Source: Streptomyces sp. 2131.1 (GTDB taxonomy: Bacteria; Actinomycetota; Actinomycetes; Streptomycetales; Streptomycetaceae). Taken from it: a stretch of DNA of 64,000 bases. Below the pieces are notes generated by a model. The model did no database searches. It was not told the origin of the DNA and saw only the letters and a list, made by a program, of their open reading frames with translations. The position numbers were made by a program, and so were the translations under genes. Shown piece by piece: positions 24,413-32,822 of this stretch; the first letter of the stretch is position 1, and the number at the start of each line of letters is the position of its first letter. Where the stretch lies: assembly GCF_900105515.1 (NCBI RefSeq), contig NZ_FNSY01000001.1, positions 6,808,001 to 6,872,000 of the forward strand, given 5' to 3'.

Positions 24413-26311
24413 TCAGCGGTCCAGCGTGAACCTCTGAGCCGCCGATCCGTCGCAACTCTGCTGCGACAGGTGCGCCCCGTTCGCCGTGGAAGCCCCGTCC
24501 ACGGCCAGGCACTTGCCGCTGTTGCGGGCGACGAAACGGTACTGGCCGGCCGCGCCGGAGGACTCGGCACGCCACTGCTGGTTGGTGCCGCCCACGTACG
24601 ACCACAGGTGCACCTTGGTCCCGGCGGCGGTCGCCCCAGGTCCGCCGTCGACGTCCCAGACCTTCGTGTTGTGCCGGTTCACGACCTGGTAGGTGCCGTC
24701 ACCTGTGCTCCGGAACTGCCAGCTCTGGTTGGCGCCGGTGGTGCAGCTCCACTGCTGCATCGCGGTCCCGTCGGCGGTGCCCCAGTCGGCGGCGTCCAGG
24801 CAGGCACCGCTGTTGGTGTTCCTGACCCGGTACCAGGCGGACGAGTCGATGGAGCCCGCGGGCGGCTCGGTCGTGCCGTCCGTGCCGTTCCACAGGAAGG
24901 TGGCGACCGCGCCGGCGGGCAGCGTGTAGACGAGCGATCTGCCGTTGTCGGTCAGCGAGAACTTCTGCGCGCTCGCGGCCGAGTTGACGACGTACGCGGC
25001 ACGGGTGCCGTCCGGGTTCTGGAAGGCGACGTTCTCCACCCCGCCGTTGCCCTGGCTGGTGGAGCCGATGCGGGTGGCGCCGGGCTTGACGAACTTGGCG
25101 ACGTGACCGAGCACGTAGTACTCGGCGTTGCGCGTCACGTTGCCGTTGGCGATCTCCACGACCCCGTTGCAGCGGTCGGAGCAGCCGCCCTGGTGAGGGC
25201 CGCCGTTCTGGTCGAGCGCCAGGTTCCAGTCGACGACGGTCTCGCCGCCGTTGCGCATGTTCTGCACGACGAGGTTCTCGGCGTGCCACTTGAGGGTGTC
25301 GGCGAACGTCGTGGACCGGTCGGCGCTCTCGGTGCCGGAGCACTCCGTGAAGAAGACGCGCTTGCCGGCGTCGACGACCTGCTGCTGGGCGGAGGGGTTG
25401 CCGCCGTAGCAGTGGAACGCCGCACCGATCACCCGGCTCATGCCCGGCGTCCCGTTGAACACCTCCAACGGGTAGTTGGGGTGGTCCCAGTTGTGGTCGA
25501 AGGCCAGCAGGTTGGTGGGCAGGCCCGCGGCGGTCAGCGTACGGTCCAGCACCTTGAAGAAGTCCGCCTGCTGCGAGGACGTCATGGTCATCGACGGGTA
25601 ACTCGCCGCGAACTCTGGCTCGTTCTGCACGGTGAGGTCCGTCAGTGTGATGCCCTGCTGCCCGTAGGCCTTGATCGCCTTGACCAGGTAGTCGGCGTAC
25701 GCCTGATAGCTCTCCGGCTTCAGGCTGCCGCCGTTGAGCGCGTTGTTGGTCTTCATCCAGGCGGGCGGCGACCAGGGGGTGCCCATGAAGCGGATGGCCG
25801 GGTTGACGGAGGTGGCCTGCTTGAGGACCGGGATGATCTCGGCCTTGTCCCGGTCGATGGAGAAGGACCCGGGGCTGTCCTCGTACGTGTAGAGGCTGCT
25901 GTCCGCGTTGAAGTCGCTGCTGCCGAGCGGCTGACGCAGGTAGCTGAGCCCGATGCCGTCGCCGCCGGTCGAGAACAGCGAGGTCATCAGCGCGTTGCGC
26001 TTGTCCTGCGGCAGGCCCTGGATCAGGTGGGCCGAGGCCCCGGTGACCGAGGCACCCGCCCCGGTGAACCGCTGGCCCTTGCTGTTGGCGTCGACGCGGA
26101 TGTCGACGCTCTGCGCCGAGCCCGTGAAGGCGACGGTGCCCTCGGCGGACAGCTTCTTCGCGCCGTCGGGGGTGGTGACCCATACCTGCGCCGTGGGGTC
26201 GGCGGCCTGGGCCGGCGTGCCGCTGCCGGCCAGGCCGATGGCCGCGACGGCCATCGCCAGGGCGGCGGCTGCGGCGCGCGCCCGGGGACGCGGGGGACTG
26301 TCGTGGGACAT
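24413..26311 (-). CDS. Secreted GH30 glycosidase with C-terminal ricin-type CBM13
   Basis: A 632-residue exported enzyme. The ATG follows GGAGAG and opens a signal peptide ending near AQAAD (about residue 38). Residues about 65-500 are glycoside hydrolase family 30 (glucosylceramidase or endo-beta-1,6-glucanase type): acid/base Glu231 in TVQNEPEF, nucleophile Glu323 in VFFTECSG, plus FMGTPWSPPAWM. Residues about 505-632 form a ricin-B trefoil (CBM13) with QxW motifs such as NQSWQF and NQQWRA. Probable targets are fungal beta-1,6-glucans. It is divergent from a TetR gene across an AT-rich inverted repeat that probably controls it. Confidence 0.9.
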   Translation of the reverse strand: MSHDSPPRPRARAAAAALAMAVAAIGLAGSGTPAQAADPTAQVWVTTPDGAKKLSAEGTVAFTGSAQSVDIRVDANSKGQRFTGAGASVTGASAHLIQGLPQDKRNALMTSLFSTGGDGIGLSYLRQPLGSSDFNADSSLYTYEDSPGSFSIDRDKAEIIPVLKQATSVNPAIRFMGTPWSPPAWMKTNNALNGGSLKPESYQAYADYLVKAIKAYGQQGITLTDLTVQNEPEFAASYPSMTMTSSQQADFFKVLDRTLTAAGLPTNLLAFDHNWDHPNYPLEVFNGTPGMSRVIGAAFHCYGGNPSAQQQVVDAGKRVFFTECSGTESADRSTTFADTLKWHAENLVVQNMRNGGETVVDWNLALDQNGGPHQGGCSDRCNGVVEIANGNVTRNAEYYVLGHVAKFVKPGATRIGSTSQGNGGVENVAFQNPDGTRAAYVVNSAASAQKFSLTDNGRSLVYTLPAGAVATFLWNGTDGTTEPPAGSIDSSAWYRVRNTNSGACLDAADWGTADGTAMQQWSCTTGANQSWQFRSTGDGTYQVVNRHNTKVWDVDGGPGATAAGTKVHLWSYVGGTNQQWRAESSGAAGQYRFVARNSGKCLAVDGASTANGAHLSQQSCDGSAAQRFTLDR

Positions 26312-26413
26312 GTGCGGCTCTCCTTCGGTCATGTCTGGGGGAGGACATGGCGCATCCGGCGGAGCCGTGGCGGGGCGTGGCTCCCTCGGATGACGGCGAT
26401 ATGAAAGCACACC

Positions 26414-26434
26414 CACTAAGTAGTTAGTAAGTAG
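26414..26434. promoter_or_regulatory. AT-rich inverted repeat, probable TetR operator
   Basis: ACTAA (26415-26419), GTAG, TTAGT (26424-26428) form a dyad, and the motif continues as AAGTAG. It is strikingly AT-rich in a region above 70% GC and lies about 105 bases upstream of the GH30 start and 110 bases upstream of the divergent TetR start. Confidence 0.6.
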
Positions 26435-26539
26435 CGCGACCGGCTTTGCCGCACGCCGCGTGCCGCGCCCCCGAACGCCCCCAGGTCAGGGCCCGGAGGC
26501 CCCGGCCGCCCCGCGTTGTGGCCGGTCTAAGCTGTGCCG

Positions 26540-27193
26540 GTGAGCAACCAGTCAGCGGGCAGGCCCGGCCGGCCGGCCAAGCCCCGTACCCCCCGAAGCC
26601 CCGAAGCCCGGCAGCGCCAGCGGGACATTCTGCACATCGCGATGGACACCTTCGCCGCCCGCGGCTACAACAACGCCTCGCTCGCCGAGATCGCCGACCG
26701 GGCCGGCCTCACCCAGGCCGGCGTCCTGCACTACTTCCGGTCCAAGGCGCTCCTGCTCACCAGCGTCCTCGAACTCCGCGACCAGTCGGACATCGAACAG
26801 CTGGGCCCGGACCGCCCGCACGGCCTCGCCTTCCTGCGCCACCTCGTCGACACGGCGACCCGCAACGCCGAACGCGAGGGCATCGTCCGCCTCTACGCCG
26901 TCCTGTCGGCGGAGTCCGTCACCGACGACCACCCGGCGCAGGAGTACTTCCGGGACCGCTACGACGGACTGCGCACGTTCGTCGCCGACGCCCTCCGCGA
27001 GGTGTGCGACCTCCCCGACGGCGAGCCGGAGAGGGTCGAGAACGCGGCCAACGCCGTCATCGCCGTGATGGACGGCTTGCAAGTGCAATGGCTCCTGGCG
27101 CCCGGCTCCGTGGACATGGCCGCCTCGACGGACCTCGTACTCACCGCCCTGCTGAGGTCCCTGGCCCCGCACCGGTTCGGCGCGGCGGACTGA
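26540..27193 (+). CDS. TetR/AcrR-family regulator
   Basis: A 217-residue regulator. The N-terminal TetR domain is clear: RQRDILHIAMDTFAARGYNNASLAEIADRAGLTQAGVLHYFRSKALLL (about 25-72). The C-terminal ligand-binding domain contains ERVENAANAVIAVMDGLQVQWLL, seen in TetR regulators next to glycoside hydrolases. Start GTG 26540 is preferred because TAAGCT ends 6 nt before it (leaderless pattern); GTG 26534 is the alternative. It probably represses the divergent GH30 gene and itself through the AT-rich dyad at 26414. The inducer is unknown, perhaps a glucan oligosaccharide. Confidence 0.85.
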   Translation: MSNQSAGRPGRPAKPRTPRSPEARQRQRDILHIAMDTFAARGYNNASLAEIADRAGLTQAGVLHYFRSKALLLTSVLELRDQSDIEQLGPDRPHGLAFLRHLVDTATRNAEREGIVRLYAVLSAESVTDDHPAQEYFRDRYDGLRTFVADALREVCDLPDGEPERVENAANAVIAVMDGLQVQWLLAPGSVDMAASTDLVLTALLRSLAPHRFGAAD

Positions 27194-27391
27194 ACACCGC
27201 CACCGGTCATGCCTCCCGGTCCATATGGCGCCGGCAGCCCCGGGGTGCGTCTTCGTAGGCGCAACCCTGGCAAGGCGACTCCTGCGTTCCGGTGATCTTG
27301 CGCTCGAGGGCGCTCCGTTCCGCCCGCGGGCGCCGTTACCCGTGGGGCGCGAGCGCGCACCCCACGCACACGACGAGCAAGGATGACCCCC

Positions 27392-27898
27392 ATGGACCGC
27401 AGAAGCATGCTCCAGCTGACCTCGGCGGCGACGATCGCCGCAGGACTGGCCGCCGGAGCGGCCGGAACCGCCCACGCGACTCGCAGGGCCGACCGGCAGA
27501 TCACCCTCAAGGGCACGCGCACGGGCGCGAACATCCCGGACATCCTGACCGCCGGAGTCCCGTACTACGTGCGCTACGACCTGATGGATACCGAGGGCCG
27601 CGGCGTGGGAACCGAGAACGCGCACTGCTTGCCCGTGAACGTGGGGCCCGACGGCTCCTACGTCATGGCGACGCTGGTCCTCAGCCTCGACGACGGCATG
27701 ATCACGGCCTCCACCGCCTTCCAGCGCCCGCTCCCCGCCGTGACCGAACTGCCCGTCAACTCACGCCGGTGGACGCACGAGTTCGCGATCACCGGCGGCA
27801 CCGGAACGTACAGCGGCGCGGAGGGATCGATCAGCATCGAACACCTCACCCGCGACGAGGACACGCTCACCGTCACGCTGACGGACGGTGCCGCGTAG
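27392..27898 (+). CDS. Tat-exported allene-oxide-cyclase-like barrel protein
   Basis: A 168-residue exported protein. The N-terminus MDRRSMLQLTSAATIAAGLAA has a twin-arginine-like motif, then a hydrophobic stretch and cleavage near AHATR. The mature part resembles the allene oxide cyclase/dirigent-like beta-barrel family: PYYVRYDLMDTEGRGVGTE, DDGMITASTAF, and the diagnostic FAITGGTGTYSGAEGSI near the C-terminus. Such bacterial proteins have no established reaction. AAGGA lies 9 nt before this ATG; an ATG at 27383 overlaps that site and is less likely. Confidence 0.72.
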   Translation: MDRRSMLQLTSAATIAAGLAAGAAGTAHATRRADRQITLKGTRTGANIPDILTAGVPYYVRYDLMDTEGRGVGTENAHCLPVNVGPDGSYVMATLVLSLDDGMITASTAFQRPLPAVTELPVNSRRWTHEFAITGGTGTYSGAEGSISIEHLTRDEDTLTVTLTDGAA

Positions 27899-27915
27899 GG
27901 CGCCCGTACGGTACC

Positions 27916-27938
27916 GGGCCTGCCACCCGGGCAGGCCC
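27916..27938. terminator. Hairpin terminator
   Basis: Arms GGGCCTGCC (27916-27924) and GGCAGGCCC (27930-27938) pair perfectly around a 5-base loop between the convergent barrel-protein gene and AfsR-like gene. Confidence 0.7.
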
Positions 27939-27968
27939 TCACCCGGCGAGGCGCCGCGCCGACTCCCC

Positions 27969-30830
27969 TCAGGACAGGGCGGCGAGTTCTTCGCGGGTGG
28001 TCTCGATGTGCTGGGCCATGTTGTGCCGGAGCGCGAGCTCCAGGCACTGCTCCCAGTCGGCGCGGGCCGCCTCTCGGTCTCCGAAGTGGAGGTGGGTGCG
28101 GGCCATGGAGTCCAGGCAGTCGGCCGTGCCGCCCGGGTCGCGCATCTCCCGTCGGATGGACAGGGCCTCCGTCTGCGCGTTCAACGCGGCCTCCCTGTCG
28201 CCCAGTTTCCGCAGGGAGTCTCCGAGGTTCGTCAGGGAGGTGGCCAGGAAGACCCCGTGGCGCTGCTCGCGCAGCATGCGGACGACCTTCCGGTGGTACG
28301 TCGCGGCGAGCGCGTGGTCACCCAGCAGGTCATGGGCTTCCGCGATCCGGTTCAGGGCCAGCGCCTCGCTGCGGTCCCCGGCCGAGTCGCGGTACAGCTC
28401 GTAGGACCGTTCGGCGAGGACCAGCGCCTGCGCACCGGCCCCGGACTGGGTGTGCACCGCCGCCATGTTGCCGAGGATGGAGGCCTGGGCCAGGACGTCG
28501 CCGGTCTCGGCGAAGAAGCCCAGGGCCGCGCGGAGATGCTCCAGGCATTCCGCGTTGCGCGAGGCCATGCCGTGGGCGACGGCGATCCTGCGGTGGAGCC
28601 AGGCCTGGCCGAGCACGTCGTCGTGAGCCACCGCGATCTCCATGGCCTGCCGCAGGCACGCGTCCCACTCGCCGGTCCACCAGTGGGTGGTGGCGTACCC
28701 GAACAGCCCGGTGGCCAGGCGCCAGGCGATGTCGGAGCGCCCCGCCCGCCCGGCCCGGCCGATCGCCTCCCGGATCGTGGGCAGTTCGTCCCTGGTCCAC
28801 GCGATGGCCTGCGCGTCCTCCGTGAAAGCGGGCAGATCCGGGCTCGCGGGCCCGTCGAGCGGCGGCGGCGACTGCGTCTCGTGGCTGGCCACGGCGCTGG
28901 CCGCGACCACGGCGCGGGCGTACCAGGTGAGCATCCGTACGACGGCCTCGTCCCGCTCCCGGGCGGGCTCCTCCTCCGCCACGCGCTCGGCCGCGTACTC
29001 GCCCAGGAGATCGTGGAGGGCGTACCGGCCGGGTGCCGGGCTGTGCACGAGGTTCGCGTCCACCAGCAGTTCCAGGGCGGCCGCCGCCTCGCCTTCCGCC
29101 ACCCCCAGCAGCGCCGCTGCCGACCCGACGCCGAACGCGTGCGGCTTCCACACGCCGAGCAGCCGGAACGCCCGCGCCGCAGCCTGCTCCGAAGCGTTGC
29201 CGCTGTCACGTATCACGCGGTAGCTCATGTCGAAGGTGTCCTGTACGGCGACCGCGCCCATCGCCAGGGCCCGCAGGCGGCCGGGGCTCGGGGCGAGCCG
29301 CTCGGCCAGCAGCTCCAACGGCCAGGAAGGGCGGGAGGCCAGGCGGCCGCCGACGATCCGCAGAGCCAGCGGAAGACCGCCGCACGCCGCCAGGATGCCT
29401 GCCAGGGCCGCGGGTTCGCGCTCGATCCGGGCTGCGCCGCACAGCCGGGACAGCAGGGCCAGCTGCTCGTCGGGGCGCAGGGGCTGCAGGGGCATCAGCT
29501 CCACGCCCGGCAGCTCGGCCAGCAGATGGCGGCTGGTGACCAGGACCGCGCTCGGGCCGTGCGGCGGCAGCAGCGGGACGACCTGCGCCGCGTCCCGGGC
29601 GTTGTCCAGGACCAGCAGCACGCGACGCCCGGCGACGGCCGACCGGAACAGCGCGGCCCGGTCGTCCGTGTCGTCCGGCAGCGCGGCCGGACGGGCCCCG
29701 AGGTCCCCCAGGAACCGGGCGAGCAGGTCATGGGCGGTGCGCGGACCCGCGCTGCTGAACCCGCGCAGGTCCGCGTAGAGCGTGCCGTCGGGGAAGTCGT
29801 CCCGGAGCAGGCGCGCGGCCTGCACGGCCAGAGCTGTCTTGCCGACACCACCCATCCCCGAGACCACCACCGGCCGCAGGGGCTCGGGCGCTTCCTCGCC
29901 CCCGTGGCCCGGCCCGGCCGCCGCCCGGCGCAGAAGGGCCACCACGGCGGCCGCCTCCGCCTCCCGGCCGGTGAACTCCGGTACGGCGGACGGGATCTGG
30001 TACGGGGAACGCGGCGCGTCGCCCCCACCGCTCGACGGGACGGGCGCGGCAGCGGGAGGCGCGGGGGAGTCCTCCCCGTTCAGCAGCTGCTGGTAGGTAC
30101 GGTGGACCGCGGCCCCGGGCTCCGTGCCCAGCTCGTCCACGAGCTGCCGGCGCAGGGCGTGGAACACCTCGAACGCCTCGGCCTGGCGCCCGGTCCGGTG
30201 CAGGGCGACCATGAACTGGCGGTGCAGCTCCTCGCGCAACGGGTTCTCGGCGGCCAGGACGCCGAGTTCGCCCAGGACCTCGCGATGGTGGCCGAGGCGC
30301 AGACCGGCGTCGAAGGCCCACTCGTGCACCTGGAGGCGCAGCTGATCGAGCTGGTGGACGCGCAGCGACGGCCCGCGCTGGTCGCGGAACCCGGGCAGGT
30401 CCGAGAGCGGGGCGCCGCGCCACAGGGCCAGAGCTGCCGCGCACTCCTCGCGGACCTCGTGCCAGTCGCCCGCCCGATGGGCGAGGCCGGCGGCGCGCGC
30501 CCGGGCCTCGAACACCTCGATGTCCAAGTCCCCTTCGGCGACGAGCAGTTGGTAGCCGGGCGCCACGGTCCGCAGGCGCTCGCCGCCGGCCGGGGCGAGG
30601 ATGCGGCGCAGCCGGGTCGCGTGGTTGGCGAAGGACGCCCCGGCGCTGGAGGGAAGGCGCTCGTCCCACATCGCGTCCATGAGCGCGTCCTTGGACACGA
30701 CGCGGTTCGCCGAGAGAAGCAGGGCGGCCAGCAGGACGCGGACCTTGAGCCCCGCGACCGGCCGCAGCGCCATCCCGTCGTCGACCACCAGGGGCCCGAG
30801 CAGCCCGAACCTCAGCACCACGTCCCCCAT
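27969..30830 (-). CDS. AfsR/SARP-type regulator (BTAD, NB-ARC, TPR)
   Basis: A 953-residue multidomain regulator. Residues 1-95 are an OmpR-like winged helix (LRFGLLGPLVV, SAGASFANHATRLRRIL). Residues about 96-250 are the bacterial transcriptional activation domain, containing LREELHRQFMVALHRTGRQAEAF. An NB-ARC ATPase follows (about 290-560), with Walker A GMGGVGKT at about residue 325 and Walker B RRVLLVLDNARD. The last 250 residues are TPR repeats. The architecture is that of AfsR and large SARP regulators, which activate antibiotic genes by binding direct repeats near -35. Downstream on the same strand is only a convergent gene, so its target is not obvious. A butyrolactone-receptor-like gene lies immediately upstream. 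Confidence 0.9.
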   Translation of the reverse strand: MGDVVLRFGLLGPLVVDDGMALRPVAGLKVRVLLAALLLSANRVVSKDALMDAMWDERLPSSAGASFANHATRLRRILAPAGGERLRTVAPGYQLLVAEGDLDIEVFEARARAAGLAHRAGDWHEVREECAAALALWRGAPLSDLPGFRDQRGPSLRVHQLDQLRLQVHEWAFDAGLRLGHHREVLGELGVLAAENPLREELHRQFMVALHRTGRQAEAFEVFHALRRQLVDELGTEPGAAVHRTYQQLLNGEDSPAPPAAAPVPSSGGGDAPRSPYQIPSAVPEFTGREAEAAAVVALLRRAAAGPGHGGEEAPEPLRPVVVSGMGGVGKTALAVQAARLLRDDFPDGTLYADLRGFSSAGPRTAHDLLARFLGDLGARPAALPDDTDDRAALFRSAVAGRRVLLVLDNARDAAQVVPLLPPHGPSAVLVTSRHLLAELPGVELMPLQPLRPDEQLALLSRLCGAARIEREPAALAGILAACGGLPLALRIVGGRLASRPSWPLELLAERLAPSPGRLRALAMGAVAVQDTFDMSYRVIRDSGNASEQAAARAFRLLGVWKPHAFGVGSAAALLGVAEGEAAAALELLVDANLVHSPAPGRYALHDLLGEYAAERVAEEEPARERDEAVVRMLTWYARAVVAASAVASHETQSPPPLDGPASPDLPAFTEDAQAIAWTRDELPTIREAIGRAGRAGRSDIAWRLATGLFGYATTHWWTGEWDACLRQAMEIAVAHDDVLGQAWLHRRIAVAHGMASRNAECLEHLRAALGFFAETGDVLAQASILGNMAAVHTQSGAGAQALVLAERSYELYRDSAGDRSEALALNRIAEAHDLLGDHALAATYHRKVVRMLREQRHGVFLATSLTNLGDSLRKLGDREAALNAQTEALSIRREMRDPGGTADCLDSMARTHLHFGDREAARADWEQCLELALRHNMAQHIETTREELAALS

Positions 30831-31068
30831 AGGCGTCAACGGTCGGCGTCCACATGGACGAGGGACCGGCTGGGGACATGGTAAGCCGTGTGACGAGGGC
30901 GGACTTCGCAGCCCGGGGCGGGTGCGGGCGCACCCCCGTGCCGCCCGCATCCACCGCGTACACCGGCGCGGGGACGGCCGGTACGGGCAGCGGCCGCTGC
31001 CGTCACCGCCCTTGGTCCCGACGACTTTGCCGGAGCGCGCCAACGGCACGCCAACGCGGGGCCAACGC

Positions 31069-31755
31069 TCAGCCGCTCGAATGCCGGCAGAGGTCGTCGG
31101 CGCTCGACGCGTCGGTCTGTGCGGGGATCCGTGCCCGTGCCCGGGCGAGCAGGCCCATGGGGTCGGGTTTCGCCTGAAGGGACGCGAGGACCAGCCGCCA
31201 CCACTGCTCCAGCCGCTCCGTCCAGTCCCTCCCGCCCGGCATCTCGTCGGTCAGCGTGCAATGCCCGAAGAACCCGCACACCAGCGCCACGGCCGCCGCC
31301 GACGGCTCGACGCCCTCCGCGAGCTCGCCCCGTGTCCGGGCCTGGGCGAGGAGCCGGGCGCAGGCCAGCGTCCAGGCGCCGAACGGTGTGGGCACGGGTG
31401 CCTCGATGGCGCGGCGCTCCGCCCACAGGCGTGCGCCGGCCCGCGCCAGGACGTCCTCGCTGAGGGACCGGGCGACGCGGAAGCTGAGGACGACCAGCTT
31501 CTCCAGCGGCGGGACGCCGGGTGCGGCGTACGCGACGGCGAGCTGCGGCCAGCTGGCGAACTGTTCGCGGACGACGGCCAGCGCGAGCTTCTCCTTGCTG
31601 GAGTAGTGGAAATAGATGGCCCCGCTGGTCTTTCCCGAGTGGTCGCTTATGTCATTGACGCTCGTTCCCGCATATCCCCGTTCGACAAATAGGTGTGCTG
31701 CCGATTCCAGCAGCACTTTGCGGGTTGCGCGCGCTCTGTCCTGCACCTGTTCCAC
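31069..31755 (-). CDS. Gamma-butyrolactone-receptor-like TetR regulator (ArpA/ScbR type)
   Basis: A 228-residue regulator whose N-terminus matches the ArpA/ScbR signature: RATRKVLLESAAHLFVERGY, SVNDISDHSGKTSGAIYFHYSSKEKLA. This group represses antibiotic and morphogenesis genes until a gamma-butyrolactone or butenolide binds. The central RVARSLSEDVLARAGARLWAE segment also fits. Start is GTG 31755. The first 45 codons use rare AT-rich codons (CTA, TTT, ATA, AGA), unlike the rest of the gene. No AfsA-type synthase is nearby, so it may be an orphan or pseudo-receptor. It shares a 366-bp spacer with a divergent HAD phosphatase and sits beside an AfsR-like gene. Confidence 0.82.
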   Translation of the reverse strand: MEQVQDRARATRKVLLESAAHLFVERGYAGTSVNDISDHSGKTSGAIYFHYSSKEKLALAVVREQFASWPQLAVAYAAPGVPPLEKLVVLSFRVARSLSEDVLARAGARLWAERRAIEAPVPTPFGAWTLACARLLAQARTRGELAEGVEPSAAAVALVCGFFGHCTLTDEMPGGRDWTERLEQWWRLVLASLQAKPDPMGLLARARARIPAQTDASSADDLCRHSSG

Positions 31756-32121
31756 CTTCGCTCATACGTGCTGGCGCCGCGACGTGAAAATCCATTCCGC
31801 TCATCGGCGGAAGGTGTAGTCGCATCGCGCGAAGATCTTATTATCCATCGCCCGGGCCGGTGCCTTCTCGGGCTTTTCGGTGCACTCGAATTGGTGATTG
31901 CGGAATGGGCGGGGGCCGAATTAACGTAATGACCATGATGTTTCGGACGGTCTGATCCGAGGGTCCGAGTCCGCGCGGTGCACTCAGCGATTCCGGCCCG
32001 GCCGCAGTGGCCGTGGAGCAACGCCCGCGTCCGATACCTCCCTTCCTTTTGTGTGCCTCCCGGCACGTGTCTGCGTCCTGGTGCCCAACCGGCCGGCGCA
32101 GCCTCCGAGAACGGCGGTTAC
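31756..32121. promoter_or_regulatory. AT-rich 366-bp divergent control region
   Basis: The spacer between the butyrolactone-receptor-like and HAD genes holds no gene that I can support. It is notably richer in A/T than its surroundings around 31780-31950. A dyad TTCCGC (31795-31800), 6 nt, GCGGAA (31807-31812) lies about 45 bases upstream of the receptor start, and CATTCCGC (31793-31800) recurs inverted as GCGGAATG (31900-31907). These are candidate autoregulatory sites, but none matches the butyrolactone-receptor consensus closely enough to assert it. Confidence 0.45.
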
Positions 32122-32802
32122 ATGACAGCTCAACGAATCCTTTCCTGGTCCCCGTCGGCCATCGTCTTCGACTGCGACGGCACCCTGATGGATACGGAAA
32201 GGCACTGGCAGGAGGCCCGCAACATCACCTTCCGGCTCTTCGGGCTGACCCCGCCCGCCGGGTTCGCCGAGCGCGCGAAGGGCGTCCACTACACCGAGTG
32301 CGGGGCCCTGATGGCGCAGGAGACCGGGAAACCGGACCTCGGCGACGAACTCGCCGGTACGCTGCTCAGCACCTTCACCACCCTGGTCGAGGAGGACCCG
32401 GTCACCATGCCGGGCGCCGCCGCACTGGTCCGGCTGGCCGCCCGCCACCGGCCGCTCGCGGTGGCGAGCAACTGCCCCCGGGCCACGGTCGAATCATGCC
32501 TCGACCGCGCCGGACTCCTCAGCTGCTTCGAACACGTCGTGGTCCCGGACGGGGAGGTACGGCCCAAACCCGAGCCGGACGTCTACCGGGCCGCCGCCCG
32601 CCTCTGCGGCGTACCGCCCGAAGACGCCCTGGCCGTGGAGGACTCGCTGACCGGCATGGAGTCCGCCCGCCGCGCCGGTCTCCGCGTCATCGGCATCGGG
32701 ACCCGCCCTCCGGGGCCGGACGCGGAACAGGCAGACCTGTGGGTCACCACCCTTGCCGACCCAGAACTGCTCAGCTGGGCCCGCAGCCGCCTCGGTCCGT
32801 GA
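32122..32802 (+). CDS. HAD-family phosphatase
   Basis: A 226-residue HAD hydrolase of the beta-phosphoglucomutase/phosphatase group (cap type 1). The four motifs are visible: I, VFDCDGTLMDTE (nucleophile and acid Asp, about 16-19); II, AVASNCPRA (about 115); III, the Lys in RPKPEPDVY (about 152); and IV, AVEDSLTGMESA (about 175). The substrate is a small phosphomonoester of unknown identity. Because it is divergent from a butyrolactone-receptor-like gene, a role in dephosphorylating a signalling precursor is possible but unproven. The ribosome-binding site before the ATG is weak. Confidence 0.88.
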   Translation: MTAQRILSWSPSAIVFDCDGTLMDTERHWQEARNITFRLFGLTPPAGFAERAKGVHYTECGALMAQETGKPDLGDELAGTLLSTFTTLVEEDPVTMPGAAALVRLAARHRPLAVASNCPRATVESCLDRAGLLSCFEHVVVPDGEVRPKPEPDVYRAAARLCGVPPEDALAVEDSLTGMESARRAGLRVIGIGTRPPGPDAEQADLWVTTLADPELLSWARSRLGP

Positions 32803-32822
32803 AGGCGGCCGCGGAACCGCGG

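Noticed and set aside
31795..31812. A gamma-butyrolactone-receptor ARE element
   Set aside because: The TTCCGC/GCGGAA dyad does not resemble the AT-rich ARE consensus closely enough; it is kept only as a generic dyad.
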